The notes under the pieces are model-generated. The model was not told where the DNA came from and did no database searches. It saw only the letters and a list, made by a program, of their open reading frames with translations. 33,912 bases of DNA from Methylobacterium sp. W2 (lineage in GTDB: Bacteria > Pseudomonadota > Alphaproteobacteria > Rhizobiales > Beijerinckiaceae), in NCBI RefSeq assembly GCF_020662345.1, contig NZ_VMOA01000056.1, positions 1 to 33,912 on the forward strand, written 5' to 3'. Shown here one piece after another: positions 25,235 to 32,933 of this stretch (position 1 is the first letter of the stretch; the number at the start of each line of letters is the position of its first letter). The translations under genes and the position numbers were made by a program.

Positions 25235-27037
25235 ATGAAACATGCTTGCCTTCTCGGCTTGGGCCTCGCGGTTGCGAGTGCCACCGCCGGGCTCGCCAAT
25301 GACGACGTGCTCAAGCGCAGCCAAGACCCCAACCAGCAGGTGCTGCAGACGCTCGACTACGCCAACACCCGCTACTCGAAGCTCGACCAGATCAACGCCG
25401 GGAACGTTAAGAACCTGCAGGTCGCATGGAATTTCTCCACCGGCGTCCTGCGCGGCCACGAGGGCTCACCGCTCGTCATCGGTGACATGATGTTCGTCCA
25501 CACTCCCTTCCCCAATATCGTCTATGCCCTCGACCTCAACAACGAGGGCAAGATCCTCTGGAAGTACGAGCCGAGGCAGGATTCGTCCGTGATCCCGGTC
25601 ATGTGCTGCGACACGGTCTATCGCGGCCTGGCCTATGCGGATGGCGCCATCATCCTGCATCAGGCCGACACCACCCTGGTCTCATTGGACGCCAAGTCCG
25701 GCAAGGTGAACTGGTCGGTCAAAAACGGGGATTCGAAAATCGGCGAGACCAACACCGCCACGGTGCTGCCGGTGAAGGACAAGATCATCGTCGGCATCTC
25801 CGGTGCCGAGTACGGCATTCGCGGCCATATCACCGCCTACGATGCGAAGACCGGTAATCGCGTCTGGCGCGGCTACAGCGTCGGATCCGATGACGACATG
25901 ATCGTCGATCCGGCGAAGACGACGTCGCTCGGCAAACCGATTGGTCGGGATTCCTCCCTGAAGTCCTGGGAGGGCGATCAGTGGAAGACCGGCGGTGGCG
26001 CGACCTGGGGCTGGTATTCTTACGATCCGAAGCTCGACCTCGTCTATTACGGCACCGCCAACCCCTCGACTTGGAACCCCAAGCAGCGTCCGGGCGACAA
26101 CAAGTGGACCATGGCGATCTTCGCTCGCAATCCCGATACGGGCATGACCAAGTGGGTCTACCAGATGACCCCGCACGACGAGTGGGACTACGACGGCATC
26201 AACGAGATGATCCTCACGGATCAGAAGATCGACGGCAAGGAGCGCCCTCTCCTAACGCACTTCGACCGTAATGGCTTCGCTTACACCCTGGACCGCGCCA
26301 CGGGTGAGGTATTAGTGGCCGAGAAGTTCGATCCGGTGGTGAACTGGGCCTCGAAGATCGACCTGGACAAGGCGTCGCCTACCTATGGCCGCCCCCTCGT
26401 CCAGGCCAAGTTCTCCACCGACCAGAACGGCGAGGACACCAATACGAAGGGCGTTTGCCCAGCCGCGCTCGGCACCAAGGATCAGCAGCCCGCTGCATTC
26501 TCGCCGAAGACCCAGCTGTTCTACGTGCCCACCAACCATGTCTGCATGGACTATGAGCCATTCCGGGTGAGCTACACGCCGGGCCAGCCCTATGTCGGTG
26601 CGACCGTCTCGATGTACCCGGCTCCCAACAGCCACGGCGGCATGGGCAACTTCATTGCCTGGGACAACCTGAAGGGCCAGATCAATTGGTCGAACCAAGA
26701 GCAGTTCTCGGTATGGTCGGGTGCTCTCGCCACCGCCGGTGACGTGGTGTTCTATGGGACCCTCGAAGGCTATCTGAAGGCCGTCGATTCGAAGACCGGC
26801 AAGGAACTCTACAAGTTCAAGACGGCCTCCGGCATCATCGGCAACGTGATGACCTACACCCACAAGGGCAAGCAGCACCTCGCCATCCTGTCAGGTGTCG
26901 GTGGCTGGGCCGGCATCGGCCTCGCAGCCGGTCTCACGGACCCGAATGCCGGGCTCGGCGCGGTGGGTGGCTACGCTGCCCTATCGAGCTACACCAACCT
27001 CGGCGGTCAGCTGACGGTCTTCACGCTGCCGAACTGA
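25235..27037 (+). CDS. xoxF: lanthanide-dependent methanol dehydrogenase XoxF
   Basis: A 600-residue periplasmic PQQ enzyme that oxidises methanol (and often formaldehyde) and passes electrons to a cytochrome c. A signal peptide at residues 1-21 ends near GLA. PQQ-enzyme blades run through the protein. The vicinal disulfide Cys124-Cys125 lies in PVMCCDTVYRG. Metal ligands Glu192 (GAEYG) and Asn276 (ANPSTWNP) are present, as is the catalytic Asp318. The decisive residue is Asp320 in DEWDYDGINEM: XoxF enzymes carry Asp here to bind a lanthanide, calcium-type MxaF has Ala. GGAGG lies seven bases before the ATG. No xoxG or xoxJ follows; two hairpins end the transcript, so it is a single-gene unit like xoxF2 of M. 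extorquens. The two-component pair is divergent, with about 200 bases between starts. Confidence 0.96.
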   Translation: MKHACLLGLGLAVASATAGLANDDVLKRSQDPNQQVLQTLDYANTRYSKLDQINAGNVKNLQVAWNFSTGVLRGHEGSPLVIGDMMFVHTPFPNIVYALDLNNEGKILWKYEPRQDSSVIPVMCCDTVYRGLAYADGAIILHQADTTLVSLDAKSGKVNWSVKNGDSKIGETNTATVLPVKDKIIVGISGAEYGIRGHITAYDAKTGNRVWRGYSVGSDDDMIVDPAKTTSLGKPIGRDSSLKSWEGDQWKTGGGATWGWYSYDPKLDLVYYGTANPSTWNPKQRPGDNKWTMAIFARNPDTGMTKWVYQMTPHDEWDYDGINEMILTDQKIDGKERPLLTHFDRNGFAYTLDRATGEVLVAEKFDPVVNWASKIDLDKASPTYGRPLVQAKFSTDQNGEDTNTKGVCPAALGTKDQQPAAFSPKTQLFYVPTNHVCMDYEPFRVSYTPGQPYVGATVSMYPAPNSHGGMGNFIAWDNLKGQINWSNQEQFSVWSGALATAGDVVFYGTLEGYLKAVDSKTGKELYKFKTASGIIGNVMTYTHKGKQHLAILSGVGGWAGIGLAAGLTDPNAGLGAVGGYAALSSYTNLGGQLTVFTLPN

Positions 27038-27051
27038 CCGACCTCGACCCG

Positions 27052-27080
27052 TTGCATCCGCTCTGTTGGGGCGGATGCAA
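27052..27080 (+). terminator. hairpin directly after xoxF
   Basis: A perfect ten-base-pair inverted repeat, TTGCATCCGC and GCGGATGCAA, with a nine-base loop, starts 15 bases after the xoxF stop. There is no T run, so it may stabilise the 3' end of the message or act as a weak terminator ahead of the second one at 27228. Confidence 0.65.
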
Positions 27081-27227
27081 GCACCGTTCTCCCGCGCAGT
27101 GACCGCTGTCCGGAGGAATGGCGTGTCGCCCTCGCGCCAACGACCAAGAGGGCTGTTTGCGACATTGACTGATCCAAATCTCCGTGTGGCGTAAGTCCTC
27201 CACCATGCTGTCATATGGGAATGGATC

Positions 27228-27253
27228 GGCGGGCCTTCGGGCCCGCCTTTTTT
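27228..27253 (+). terminator. Rho-independent terminator of xoxF
   Basis: GGCGGGCC and GGCCCGCC form a stem around TTCG-type loop bases, followed by a run of seven T. This is a textbook intrinsic terminator on the plus strand. It isolates xoxF from the downstream region. Confidence 0.9.
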
Positions 27254-27358
27254 ATGTTTGAGGCCACCTTGAGCCAGGGGCGCCAATGCGGGCTCATCAC
27301 GTTGCGCACGTTCGTGACCGGGTGCTCGCCGAACTGTTTCGGTCCGGGGACCTTAGCC

Positions 27359-28066
27359 TTAGGCTCGTGCAATCCAGCCACGAAAAGTGAAGGCGGCATA
27401 GAACATGGCGACGTCCCGAAAACCGCCAGCGCGGAGGATGGTGGCATCCTCCTCGGGGCCTAGGGCGGGCAGGCTCGCATCCACGGCAGCGCGGGCCTTG
27501 CGTGCCATCGCGGGCTCCGCGCCCGAGGCGACCGCATAGGCCTCGTAGCGTTTCAGCCAGCGTCCCCGCTCCTCCTCGGCTTGCGGGAAGCTCGCGTGGG
27601 CAACGACGAACGGAGCCCCCGGTCTCATCCGCTGACGGATCGAGTTGACCGTGGCCTCCCGTTCGGCGGCATCAAGGAAATGCAGGGTCAGAAGACAAAC
27701 GGCGGCGTCAAAGGGACCGGCTGGGGCATCGTCGATATATCCCTGAACCAGAGTCACCCTCTCAATCAGAGAGCCGAGTGTTCGCTCCGCCTGCAGCAGC
27801 ATCTCCCGTGCTGGATCGACGCCGATGAAAGTCCAGTTCGGCTGGGCCTCGGCCAAGGCCTGCAATTCTAATCCGCCGCCGGCGCCGAGGACCAGAACCC
27901 GCGCGTCACGGGGGGCCGTCTCGGCGAGCAGGATGGCGGTCATCCGGTGAAGCGCATCGAGGCCGGGCACGAAGCGCCGCGGTCCTTCCGAGTATTTTGC
28001 GGCTGCCGCGGGATCGTCGAAGGCGGCGACGAAGTCGAGGGTCCCCAGTCGTTCGCTATGCACCAT
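27359..28066 (-). CDS. class I SAM-dependent methyltransferase
   Basis: A 235-residue soluble enzyme that should transfer a methyl group from S-adenosylmethionine to an unknown acceptor. The SAM-binding motif I is VLVLGAGGGLELQALAE, followed by acidic motif II in WTFIGVDPAREML, then FDAAVCLLTLHFLD (motif IV) and a methyltransferase-type end. The start at 28066 (MVHSERLG) is preferred over the in-frame ATG at 28123, which lies inside the Rrf2 gene. It overlaps the 3' end of the Rrf2-type repressor gene by 11 bases, so the two are co-transcribed and this enzyme is the repressor's likely output. Similar enzymes modify small molecules; the substrate cannot be read from the sequence. Confidence 0.85.
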   Translation of the reverse strand: MVHSERLGTLDFVAAFDDPAAAAKYSEGPRRFVPGLDALHRMTAILLAETAPRDARVLVLGAGGGLELQALAEAQPNWTFIGVDPAREMLLQAERTLGSLIERVTLVQGYIDDAPAGPFDAAVCLLTLHFLDAAEREATVNSIRQRMRPGAPFVVAHASFPQAEEERGRWLKRYEAYAVASGAEPAMARKARAAVDASLPALGPEEDATILRAGGFRDVAMFYAAFTFRGWIARA

Positions 28067-28520
28067 CGGGACGGGCTTCCTGCTGATGAGTTTGGCGCTT
28101 GGCGAGGCGAGCATTAAAATCAACGCTGAGCGCCTCGAGGGTCACGTCGCCGAGGCGCGACAGCAACACGCGCTCCGCCTCCTCGAAGGCCGTCGCGAGG
28201 GCGGCGTTCACGGCCTGCTCGACGAGGCACGCGGGCTCTGCACTACGATGACCCATTGCGAAAATCTCAGGGGCGCCGAGGGCCTGGTAGACATCGTGCA
28301 GAGTCACGCGGTTGAAGTCGCAACACAGGCGCCATCCACCGCCATGTCCCTTAGCCGAGGCGACTAAGCCGAGATCGCGCAACCTGCCCATGATTCGTCT
28401 GACGATGACCGGGTTGGTCTGCATCACTAGGGCGAGCCGCTCGGACGTCATCGTCCTGTCGAATTCGGCCATGTGGAGAAGGACGTGAAGCACGCCCGAC
28501 AATCGACTATCCCGTTTCAT
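28056..28520 (-). CDS. Rrf2-family transcription repressor
   Basis: A 154-residue winged helix-turn-helix regulator: KRDSRLSGVLHVLLHMAEFD, then TSERLALVMQTNPVIVRRIM (recognition helix region) and AKGHGGGWRL (wing). A C-terminal dimer helix follows (CLVEQAVNAALATAFEEAER). Iron-sulfur Rrf2 members carry three spaced cysteines in that region; here only one is present (PACLVE), plus a CC pair in the wing, so a cluster as in IscR is unlikely. It is nearer to the redox- or ligand-sensing YwnA/NsrR-like branch. A perfect palindrome covers its own start codon, implying autorepression. It is co-transcribed with the methyltransferase. Confidence 0.88.
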   Translation of the reverse strand: MKRDSRLSGVLHVLLHMAEFDRTMTSERLALVMQTNPVIVRRIMGRLRDLGLVASAKGHGGGWRLCCDFNRVTLHDVYQALGAPEIFAMGHRSAEPACLVEQAVNAALATAFEEAERVLLSRLGDVTLEALSVDFNARLAKRQTHQQEARPDGA

Positions 28521-28540
28521 GCAACTTCGATAGTTGCATG
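28518..28540. promoter_or_regulatory. perfect palindromic operator at the Rrf2 start
   Basis: CATGCAACT and AGTTGCATG are perfect nine-base arms around TCGAT. The site contains the ATG of the Rrf2 gene on the minus strand. Its size suits an Rrf2 dimer. Bound protein would block transcription or initiation of the Rrf2-methyltransferase operon. Confidence 0.75.
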
Positions 28541-28559
28541 ATGTGATGAGTGTCAAGGA

Positions 28560-28910
28560 TTGTCCTGCGCCGTTGTCACCCTGCACGAAGCGACGTCCGA
28601 CACCCTGGTGCTGATCAGGGCGGCGACGGCGGGCGTGCGGCGGATCTGGAAGGCCGGCTATCGATACTCGAAGGCAGGGGTCATCACCGTCGATCTTGTG
28701 ACACTCACGGCCTCACAGCGGGCGCTGTTCGACGGTCTCGACCGCGAGCGGGGTGAGGCGCTGATGGACGCTCTTGACGCCTGTAACCGCCGCTGGGGGC
28801 GCGGGGCGGTGGTGCCCGGCACAGCCGGCTTTGGGGCGCAGCGAAACTGGTCCACACAGTTCGACAAACGCTCGTCGCGCTACACGACCCGGCTCGCCGA
28901 CATCCCGTCG
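28560..28910 (+). pseudogene. umuC: umuC C-terminal remnant (DNA polymerase V)
   Basis: The translation contains VTLHEATSDTLVLIRAA, RRIWKAGYRYSKAGVITVDL, RALFDGLDRERGEALMDALD and RSSRYTTRLADIP, the little-finger and C-terminal (DUF4113) parts of UmuC, the error-prone polymerase of the SOS response. About 300 N-terminal residues with the catalytic palm are missing, and the last 40 residues before the stop at 29030 are unrelated. No umuD is near. It is a truncated relic and lies right after the Rrf2 operator, so the rearrangement may have brought the two together. Confidence 0.8.
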
Positions 28911-29062
28911 TGGGTGCCACACAGGCTAGGAAGAGCGGTCGCGGCCTTAGGAACGATGTGGAACGAGCAGAATCCTGCCGGTGAGTTCATAGTAAGACGA
29001 CTGGCACGTACCTCAGAAAGCTGGGTCTGAGAGCCCTCGATGGTGCCCATATTTAACGCCCC

Positions 29063-30091
29063 TCACTCCACCAACTTCTTTGCTCCTGGAGTTTGTGCGT
29101 CACCGTACGAACGGGTCGGCTCGGGAAATCCGCAGGACGTGCCATCTACGACCTTCACATCGTCTTCCCACGGCAGGCGGTAACAACCGGCGGCGAGATC
29201 GTGCATGTAAGTGTAGGGGCAGTCTTGCGCGCCACCCTTCACCGCCGTGTATCCACGGTGGCCGAACTGATAGATGTTGTTCTCGACGCCCCAGTGAAGG
29301 CGCGCCTCCCGCACTAGGTCGGGCCGGACCTCCGCCGTGATGATCTCGTCGGCGCGCCCCGTGGTGCCGTGGGCGATGACCGCCCCGTCAAAATTGACGA
29401 TCATGCCCTCGCCCATGGAATCGAACGAGCCGTCCGTCCCGCACATGCAGACATTGGCCGTGACCATCAGATTGCAGAACGCGTTCGACTGATTGGTGAA
29501 GCGCCACGACTCGCGGATTGGCGCGGTATAGCCCGCCGTGCGAATCATGATCTCGGCGCCTTTGTAGGCGCATTCGCGCGCCATCTCCGGAAACATCCCG
29601 TCATGGCAGATGATGAGCGCGATCTTCGCGCCGCGCGGTCCCTCGATCACCGGGATGCCGACGTCGCCTGGCTCCCAGGGCTCCACCGGCACCCACGGGT
29701 GCATCTTGCGATAGTAGAGCGCCACGACACCCTGGTCGTCGATGATGAGGCCGGTGTTCCAGGGATTTCCGCCCGGGTTCAGCTCCATGATCGAGAAGCA
29801 GCCCCAAATCCGGTTGTCGATGCAGGCCTGCCGGAAGGCTGCCACTTCCGGCCCGTCCATCCGGCACAGGATGTCGGGGTTGGTGTCCATCGACAGCCCG
29901 TGCAGCGCGTATTCGGGAAAGACCACAAGGTCCATTGTCGCGAGGTTGCGCCGGGCCTTTGCGACCATGGCGACGATGCGCTCGGTTTGTGCCGCGAGGT
30001 CGGCCTTGGTGACGACGGTAGGTAGTTGGAGCTGGACGAGGCCCAGCACCACGCCCTTGGGGGATTTGTTGAGTCCGCCTAGTCCGCTCAT
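29063..30091 (-). CDS. amiF: formamidase (nitrilase superfamily)
   Basis: A 342-residue amidase that hydrolyses formamide to formate and ammonia. The catalytic triad of the nitrilase superfamily is visible: Glu60 in VVFPEYALHG, Lys129 in YYRKMHPW and Cys162 in ALIICHDGMFPE; the spacing agrees with AmiF. Further family features are GCFSIMELNPGG, EPWEPGDVGIPV and, at the end, WGVENNIYQFGHRGY and DLAAGCYRLPWED, which separate formamidases from aliphatic amidases (AmiE). No signal peptide, so it is cytoplasmic. The products can enter formate oxidation and nitrogen assimilation, which fits a methylotroph. It stands alone, with a weak GGAA-type ribosome site before the ATG. Confidence 0.93.
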   Translation of the reverse strand: MSGLGGLNKSPKGVVLGLVQLQLPTVVTKADLAAQTERIVAMVAKARRNLATMDLVVFPEYALHGLSMDTNPDILCRMDGPEVAAFRQACIDNRIWGCFSIMELNPGGNPWNTGLIIDDQGVVALYYRKMHPWVPVEPWEPGDVGIPVIEGPRGAKIALIICHDGMFPEMARECAYKGAEIMIRTAGYTAPIRESWRFTNQSNAFCNLMVTANVCMCGTDGSFDSMGEGMIVNFDGAVIAHGTTGRADEIITAEVRPDLVREARLHWGVENNIYQFGHRGYTAVKGGAQDCPYTYMHDLAAGCYRLPWEDDVKVVDGTSCGFPEPTRSYGDAQTPGAKKLVE

Positions 30092-30491
30092 GGGCGTTTC
30101 CCGTTATCTCGTTATCGGCACCGAGCCACGGCAACCGACGGATGGCTCGCTAAGCCGGGCGTCCGGCGGATGCGAGCAAGGAGAATGCCGGCTACGAACG
30201 TCGCTTGCTCCGGAACGGCTCCAACCTGTGGTCGCCCCACCATACCAATCTGATCGCCGACATCCCTGGTTTGGGGGGACCGTAGTGAAGATCCGTGGCA
30301 GTCGCACTGAAGCGTACCGGCCGCCGTGAGGGCTGCTTGGTTCCCGCGGAAGTATGCTGATAAGAGCAGTATCAGCGATGTCACAAAAAGGGGCGACCTG
30401 CGGGCCGCCCCTTGTGTCAGGCTTCCGTATCTACCAGGTCTATCTGCTACATATCCAGCCGACGTTCGCTGCAGTACACGTACTAAATCAG
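30092..30491. other. 400-base stretch without a gene
   Basis: It holds the upstream region of the formamidase gene and, at 30384-30413, an intrinsic terminator of the gene to its right. Otherwise I see no repeats or believable coding sequence. No clear promoter boxes for the formamidase gene were found. Confidence 0.4.
30384..30413 (-). terminator. intrinsic terminator of the hypothetical gene to the right
   Basis: On the minus strand AAGGGGCG and CGCCCCTT pair around about ten loop bases, followed by TTTTTGTGA. It lies about 80 bases after the stop of the minus-strand gene at 30492. Confidence 0.8.
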
Positions 30492-31088
30492 CTACCTCTT
30501 CCCAAATTGAGCAAAAACGGCCTTGAACGTATCACGCTCAATGTAGCCTCCGTCAAAGTCGGGATAGAGAAAGTGAGCTCGCTGCCCTAAGACTTGGCAG
30601 CCAGATGGGGTGGTTGCCAAGATAAACCCATCGTCCAAGACCTCGCCGGTGAACAATCCTTCGCCCTCGTCGAAGAGGTTCAGCAGATACAAGGCCCACT
30701 TCGCAGAAATCGAGCTGCGGTTGGTGATGCGAGCCGCGTCGCTCAGGTGACCAAAGAAGTTCAGCAGGGCCAAGCTGCATCGAGCGGTTGCTCGGACGTC
30801 CTGCTTCCAAGCCACTCCCTTGATAAGCAAATTGTCCCAGTTGATGTCGTACTCGTCGATGGAGCCGCCCTCGATGATCGTGGCGAGCTGACTGATCATC
30901 GCGTTCATTGCAGCTGGGTATATCTTCACCTGCTTTCCCGCGTGCTTAAGATGGTTGAAAAGAGCACTCAGGGCGATATCAGCACGCGTTCGCTCCTTCT
31001 GGTCGAGAGTGCACCACTCACCTGACATCAGGTATCCAACTGCCATGTTTCTCTTGTCGCGTTCTGTCATTGGTCTGACGGTTTTCAT
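30492..31088 (-). CDS. hypothetical protein
   Basis: A 198-residue soluble protein of unknown family. The first part is helical (DKRNMAVGYLMSGEWCTLDQ, ADIALSALFNHLKHAGKQVK), the middle continues with INWDNLLIKGVAWKQDVRAT and the end is acidic and aromatic (HFLYPDFDGGYIERDTFKAV). There is no signal peptide, membrane segment or known motif. Start at 31088 follows GAGG eight bases upstream. It has its own terminator and no close neighbour on its strand. Its base composition is less GC-rich than the methylotrophy genes, suggesting a later arrival. Confidence 0.65.
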   Translation of the reverse strand: MKTVRPMTERDKRNMAVGYLMSGEWCTLDQKERTRADIALSALFNHLKHAGKQVKIYPAAMNAMISQLATIIEGGSIDEYDINWDNLLIKGVAWKQDVRATARCSLALLNFFGHLSDAARITNRSSISAKWALYLLNLFDEGEGLFTGEVLDDGFILATTPSGCQVLGQRAHFLYPDFDGGYIERDTFKAVFAQFGKR

Positions 31089-31486
31089 TTCGCAACCTCA
31101 TCTTTTGCTGTTCTTCTCACATCGCCGTGGACAAGTTCTTGAGTGCTTTCCAAGCATTGAGAGCAAGTGCACGGTTGCGCACCTGGTGTTGTTTACCTGA
31201 GTCCTTGGGGTGTAGTTTCGAGCGGAACTGGGAACAAGTGTTCGCGGAAAGCGTGGCGCTATCAGCTTTTGCTGCCCTGCCCATTATCAGCGAATATTGG
31301 GATCCACGTTGCTAAAACTCGCATGGGATCTTGCGATTATTATGAAGTAGGGGGGGGCTGGGAAAAGTGGTCCCCGCCAGCGTTGAAGGTCCGTACCAAC
31401 ATCATGTCGAATAGCTGGGCGAGGTGCCCACGTTTTTTATAACCGCGAACGTGAGTGCCGCGCCGTCTTGCCAAATGTTCGGCGGA
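31089..31486. other. 398-base stretch without a gene
   Basis: Short frames here have no protein-like character. A run of seven G lies near 31351. I see no convincing promoter for the gene at 31088, and no terminator for the photolyase-like gene that ends at 31487. Confidence 0.4.
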
Positions 31487-32620
31487 TCAACCTAGTGAGA
31501 GCCGAGGGATGGCTTTCCTCAGCCGGGAGTAGCCGCGGGTGGCCAACGGCCACGCAGCCTCGTCCCAGGCCCGGCAAAGGCGCAGGCACCCCTGTGGCAG
31601 CACCATCGCCGATGGTCCGACCGGGGCCCATGCGGTCACAATCGGCAGGCTGCCAGCCCAGTCCTTTTCGATCAGGGATGCCGGGCATCCGAAATAGGCT
31701 TCGGCTCGCACCAGGGCATCGGCCATCGCAGCCTCGTCCGCAGCCTTAACCAGGTCAGACGCGCCGTCCGCATGGGCAACGAAGCCGCCGACGCGGGCGA
31801 CCCGCGCGGTGCCAAGGGGCAGGCTCTCCGGGTGCAGGTCGTCGAGGTGCAGGAGGAGCGCAACCTCGCCCTCCGGCTCGGCACCGCCGGCCGGCGGAAG
31901 TGCCATTTCTCGCGGCGGCATCGGCTCGTCGAGGGCGTCGGGGTACTCATCGAGGCCCACCGGATCGAAGCGTCCATCGGTGTACCGCCGGATGTTCTCA
32001 GCGCCGGCGACGTAGTGCTTGCCCCGGGTGTGAAGGCCTGCAACCCATCGCCAGGAAAGCGTGTTGCTGGCCGGATCGCCATCGACGAGGTGGCGCATGA
32101 AGAACTCGGCGCCGAGGGCCCAAGGCAGGCGCAGGGTGAAGATCCAAATCGAAGCGAACCACATGCGTGCGTGGTTGTGGAGCCAGCCGGTCTCGACAAG
32201 TTCGAGGGCCCAGGCGTCAAAGCAATCGATGCCGGTCCGCCCCTCAATCGCAGCCTCGTAGGTCCGCCGCAGGCCCGGCTCGGTGGCAAGGCGCTCATGG
32301 CCCTCAGCAGTCAACGCGAGGTAGCCCGTCCAGGCGGCGGGATGGGTTTCCAGGTGCCCTTTGAAGTAGGTCCGCCAGAACACCTCGCTGACGAACCGCT
32401 CGGCCCCCTCATCGCCGAAGGCAGCGACGGCCGCAGCGACGACTTCGGCCTCGGTGATCAGGCGCCGGCGCAGGTAGGGCGAAAGCGTCGAGGTCGTGGA
32501 CCTCCTTTCGGGTCCGAGGTCGAAGTTGCGGGACCCGGCATACTCGGCTCCCTCATTCGCAAGGAAGTCAGCGAGGCGTTCGAGCCCGGCGGCACGGGTC
32601 ATAGGGAAAATGCGATCCAT
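31487..32620 (-). CDS. photolyase/cryptochrome-like FAD protein without N-terminal antenna domain
   Basis: A 377-residue protein. Residues about 35-225 match the FAD-binding helical domain of DNA photolyases and cryptochromes: TSTLSPYLRRRLI, VFWRTYFKGHLETHPAAW, GRTGIDCFDAWALELVETGW, LHNHARMWFASIW and DGDPASNTLSWRWVAG, with the FAD-contacting Asn in the last block. Classical enzymes put a Rossmann-type antenna domain before this part; here only about 30 residues precede it. Instead some 140 residues follow (VALLLHLDDLHPESLPLG, IVTAWAPVGPSAMVLP) that look alpha/beta and may replace or permute that domain. It could repair UV damage or act as a blue-light sensor. Whether it still binds DNA cannot be told. 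Confidence 0.8.
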   Translation of the reverse strand: MDRIFPMTRAAGLERLADFLANEGAEYAGSRNFDLGPERRSTTSTLSPYLRRRLITEAEVVAAAVAAFGDEGAERFVSEVFWRTYFKGHLETHPAAWTGYLALTAEGHERLATEPGLRRTYEAAIEGRTGIDCFDAWALELVETGWLHNHARMWFASIWIFTLRLPWALGAEFFMRHLVDGDPASNTLSWRWVAGLHTRGKHYVAGAENIRRYTDGRFDPVGLDEYPDALDEPMPPREMALPPAGGAEPEGEVALLLHLDDLHPESLPLGTARVARVGGFVAHADGASDLVKAADEAAMADALVRAEAYFGCPASLIEKDWAGSLPIVTAWAPVGPSAMVLPQGCLRLCRAWDEAAWPLATRGYSRLRKAIPRLSLG

Positions 32621-32933
32621 AACCGTGAGCTAGCGCACAGGGGGGAGAAGCCGATGCGACCGATTTTCGAGGGGTTAGGGGCACCCGTATTGAAGCGATG
32701 CCCCTTCTGACCGTCACAGGCGGCCCAGGCCGGCTATCTTGGCCAAAGGCGGGGCGAACATCGCCGATGGGAGCAAGCAACGGCTGCAGCCGCCTCCGGT
32801 GGCGAGGAAAAGGGGGCGCCCCGTAGGAGGCCGGGGTAGCGCGTAATCGCAGCACGCGGCTCCATATGCCCCAACCGACCCACATCAGTTGGATCGCCGA
32901 GATCCGGGTCGTAGGGGGCCCTGGGGGCTACCG
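32621..32933. other. 313-base stretch with a GC-rich hairpin
   Basis: No believable gene. A stem-loop, GGGGGC at 32923-32928 and GCCCCC at 32941-32946, lies across the end of the replication-like gene, and a second GGGGGCCC precedes it at 32914. It may end transcription of that gene (no T run) or be part of a replication origin. Confidence 0.4.

Noticed and set aside
26312..26878. Antisense open frame of 188 residues in xoxF
   Set aside because: Shadow of a strongly conserved gene.
31772..32710. Plus-strand frame of 312 residues opposite the photolyase-like gene
   Set aside because: The minus strand carries clear FAD-domain motifs; the plus frame has none.
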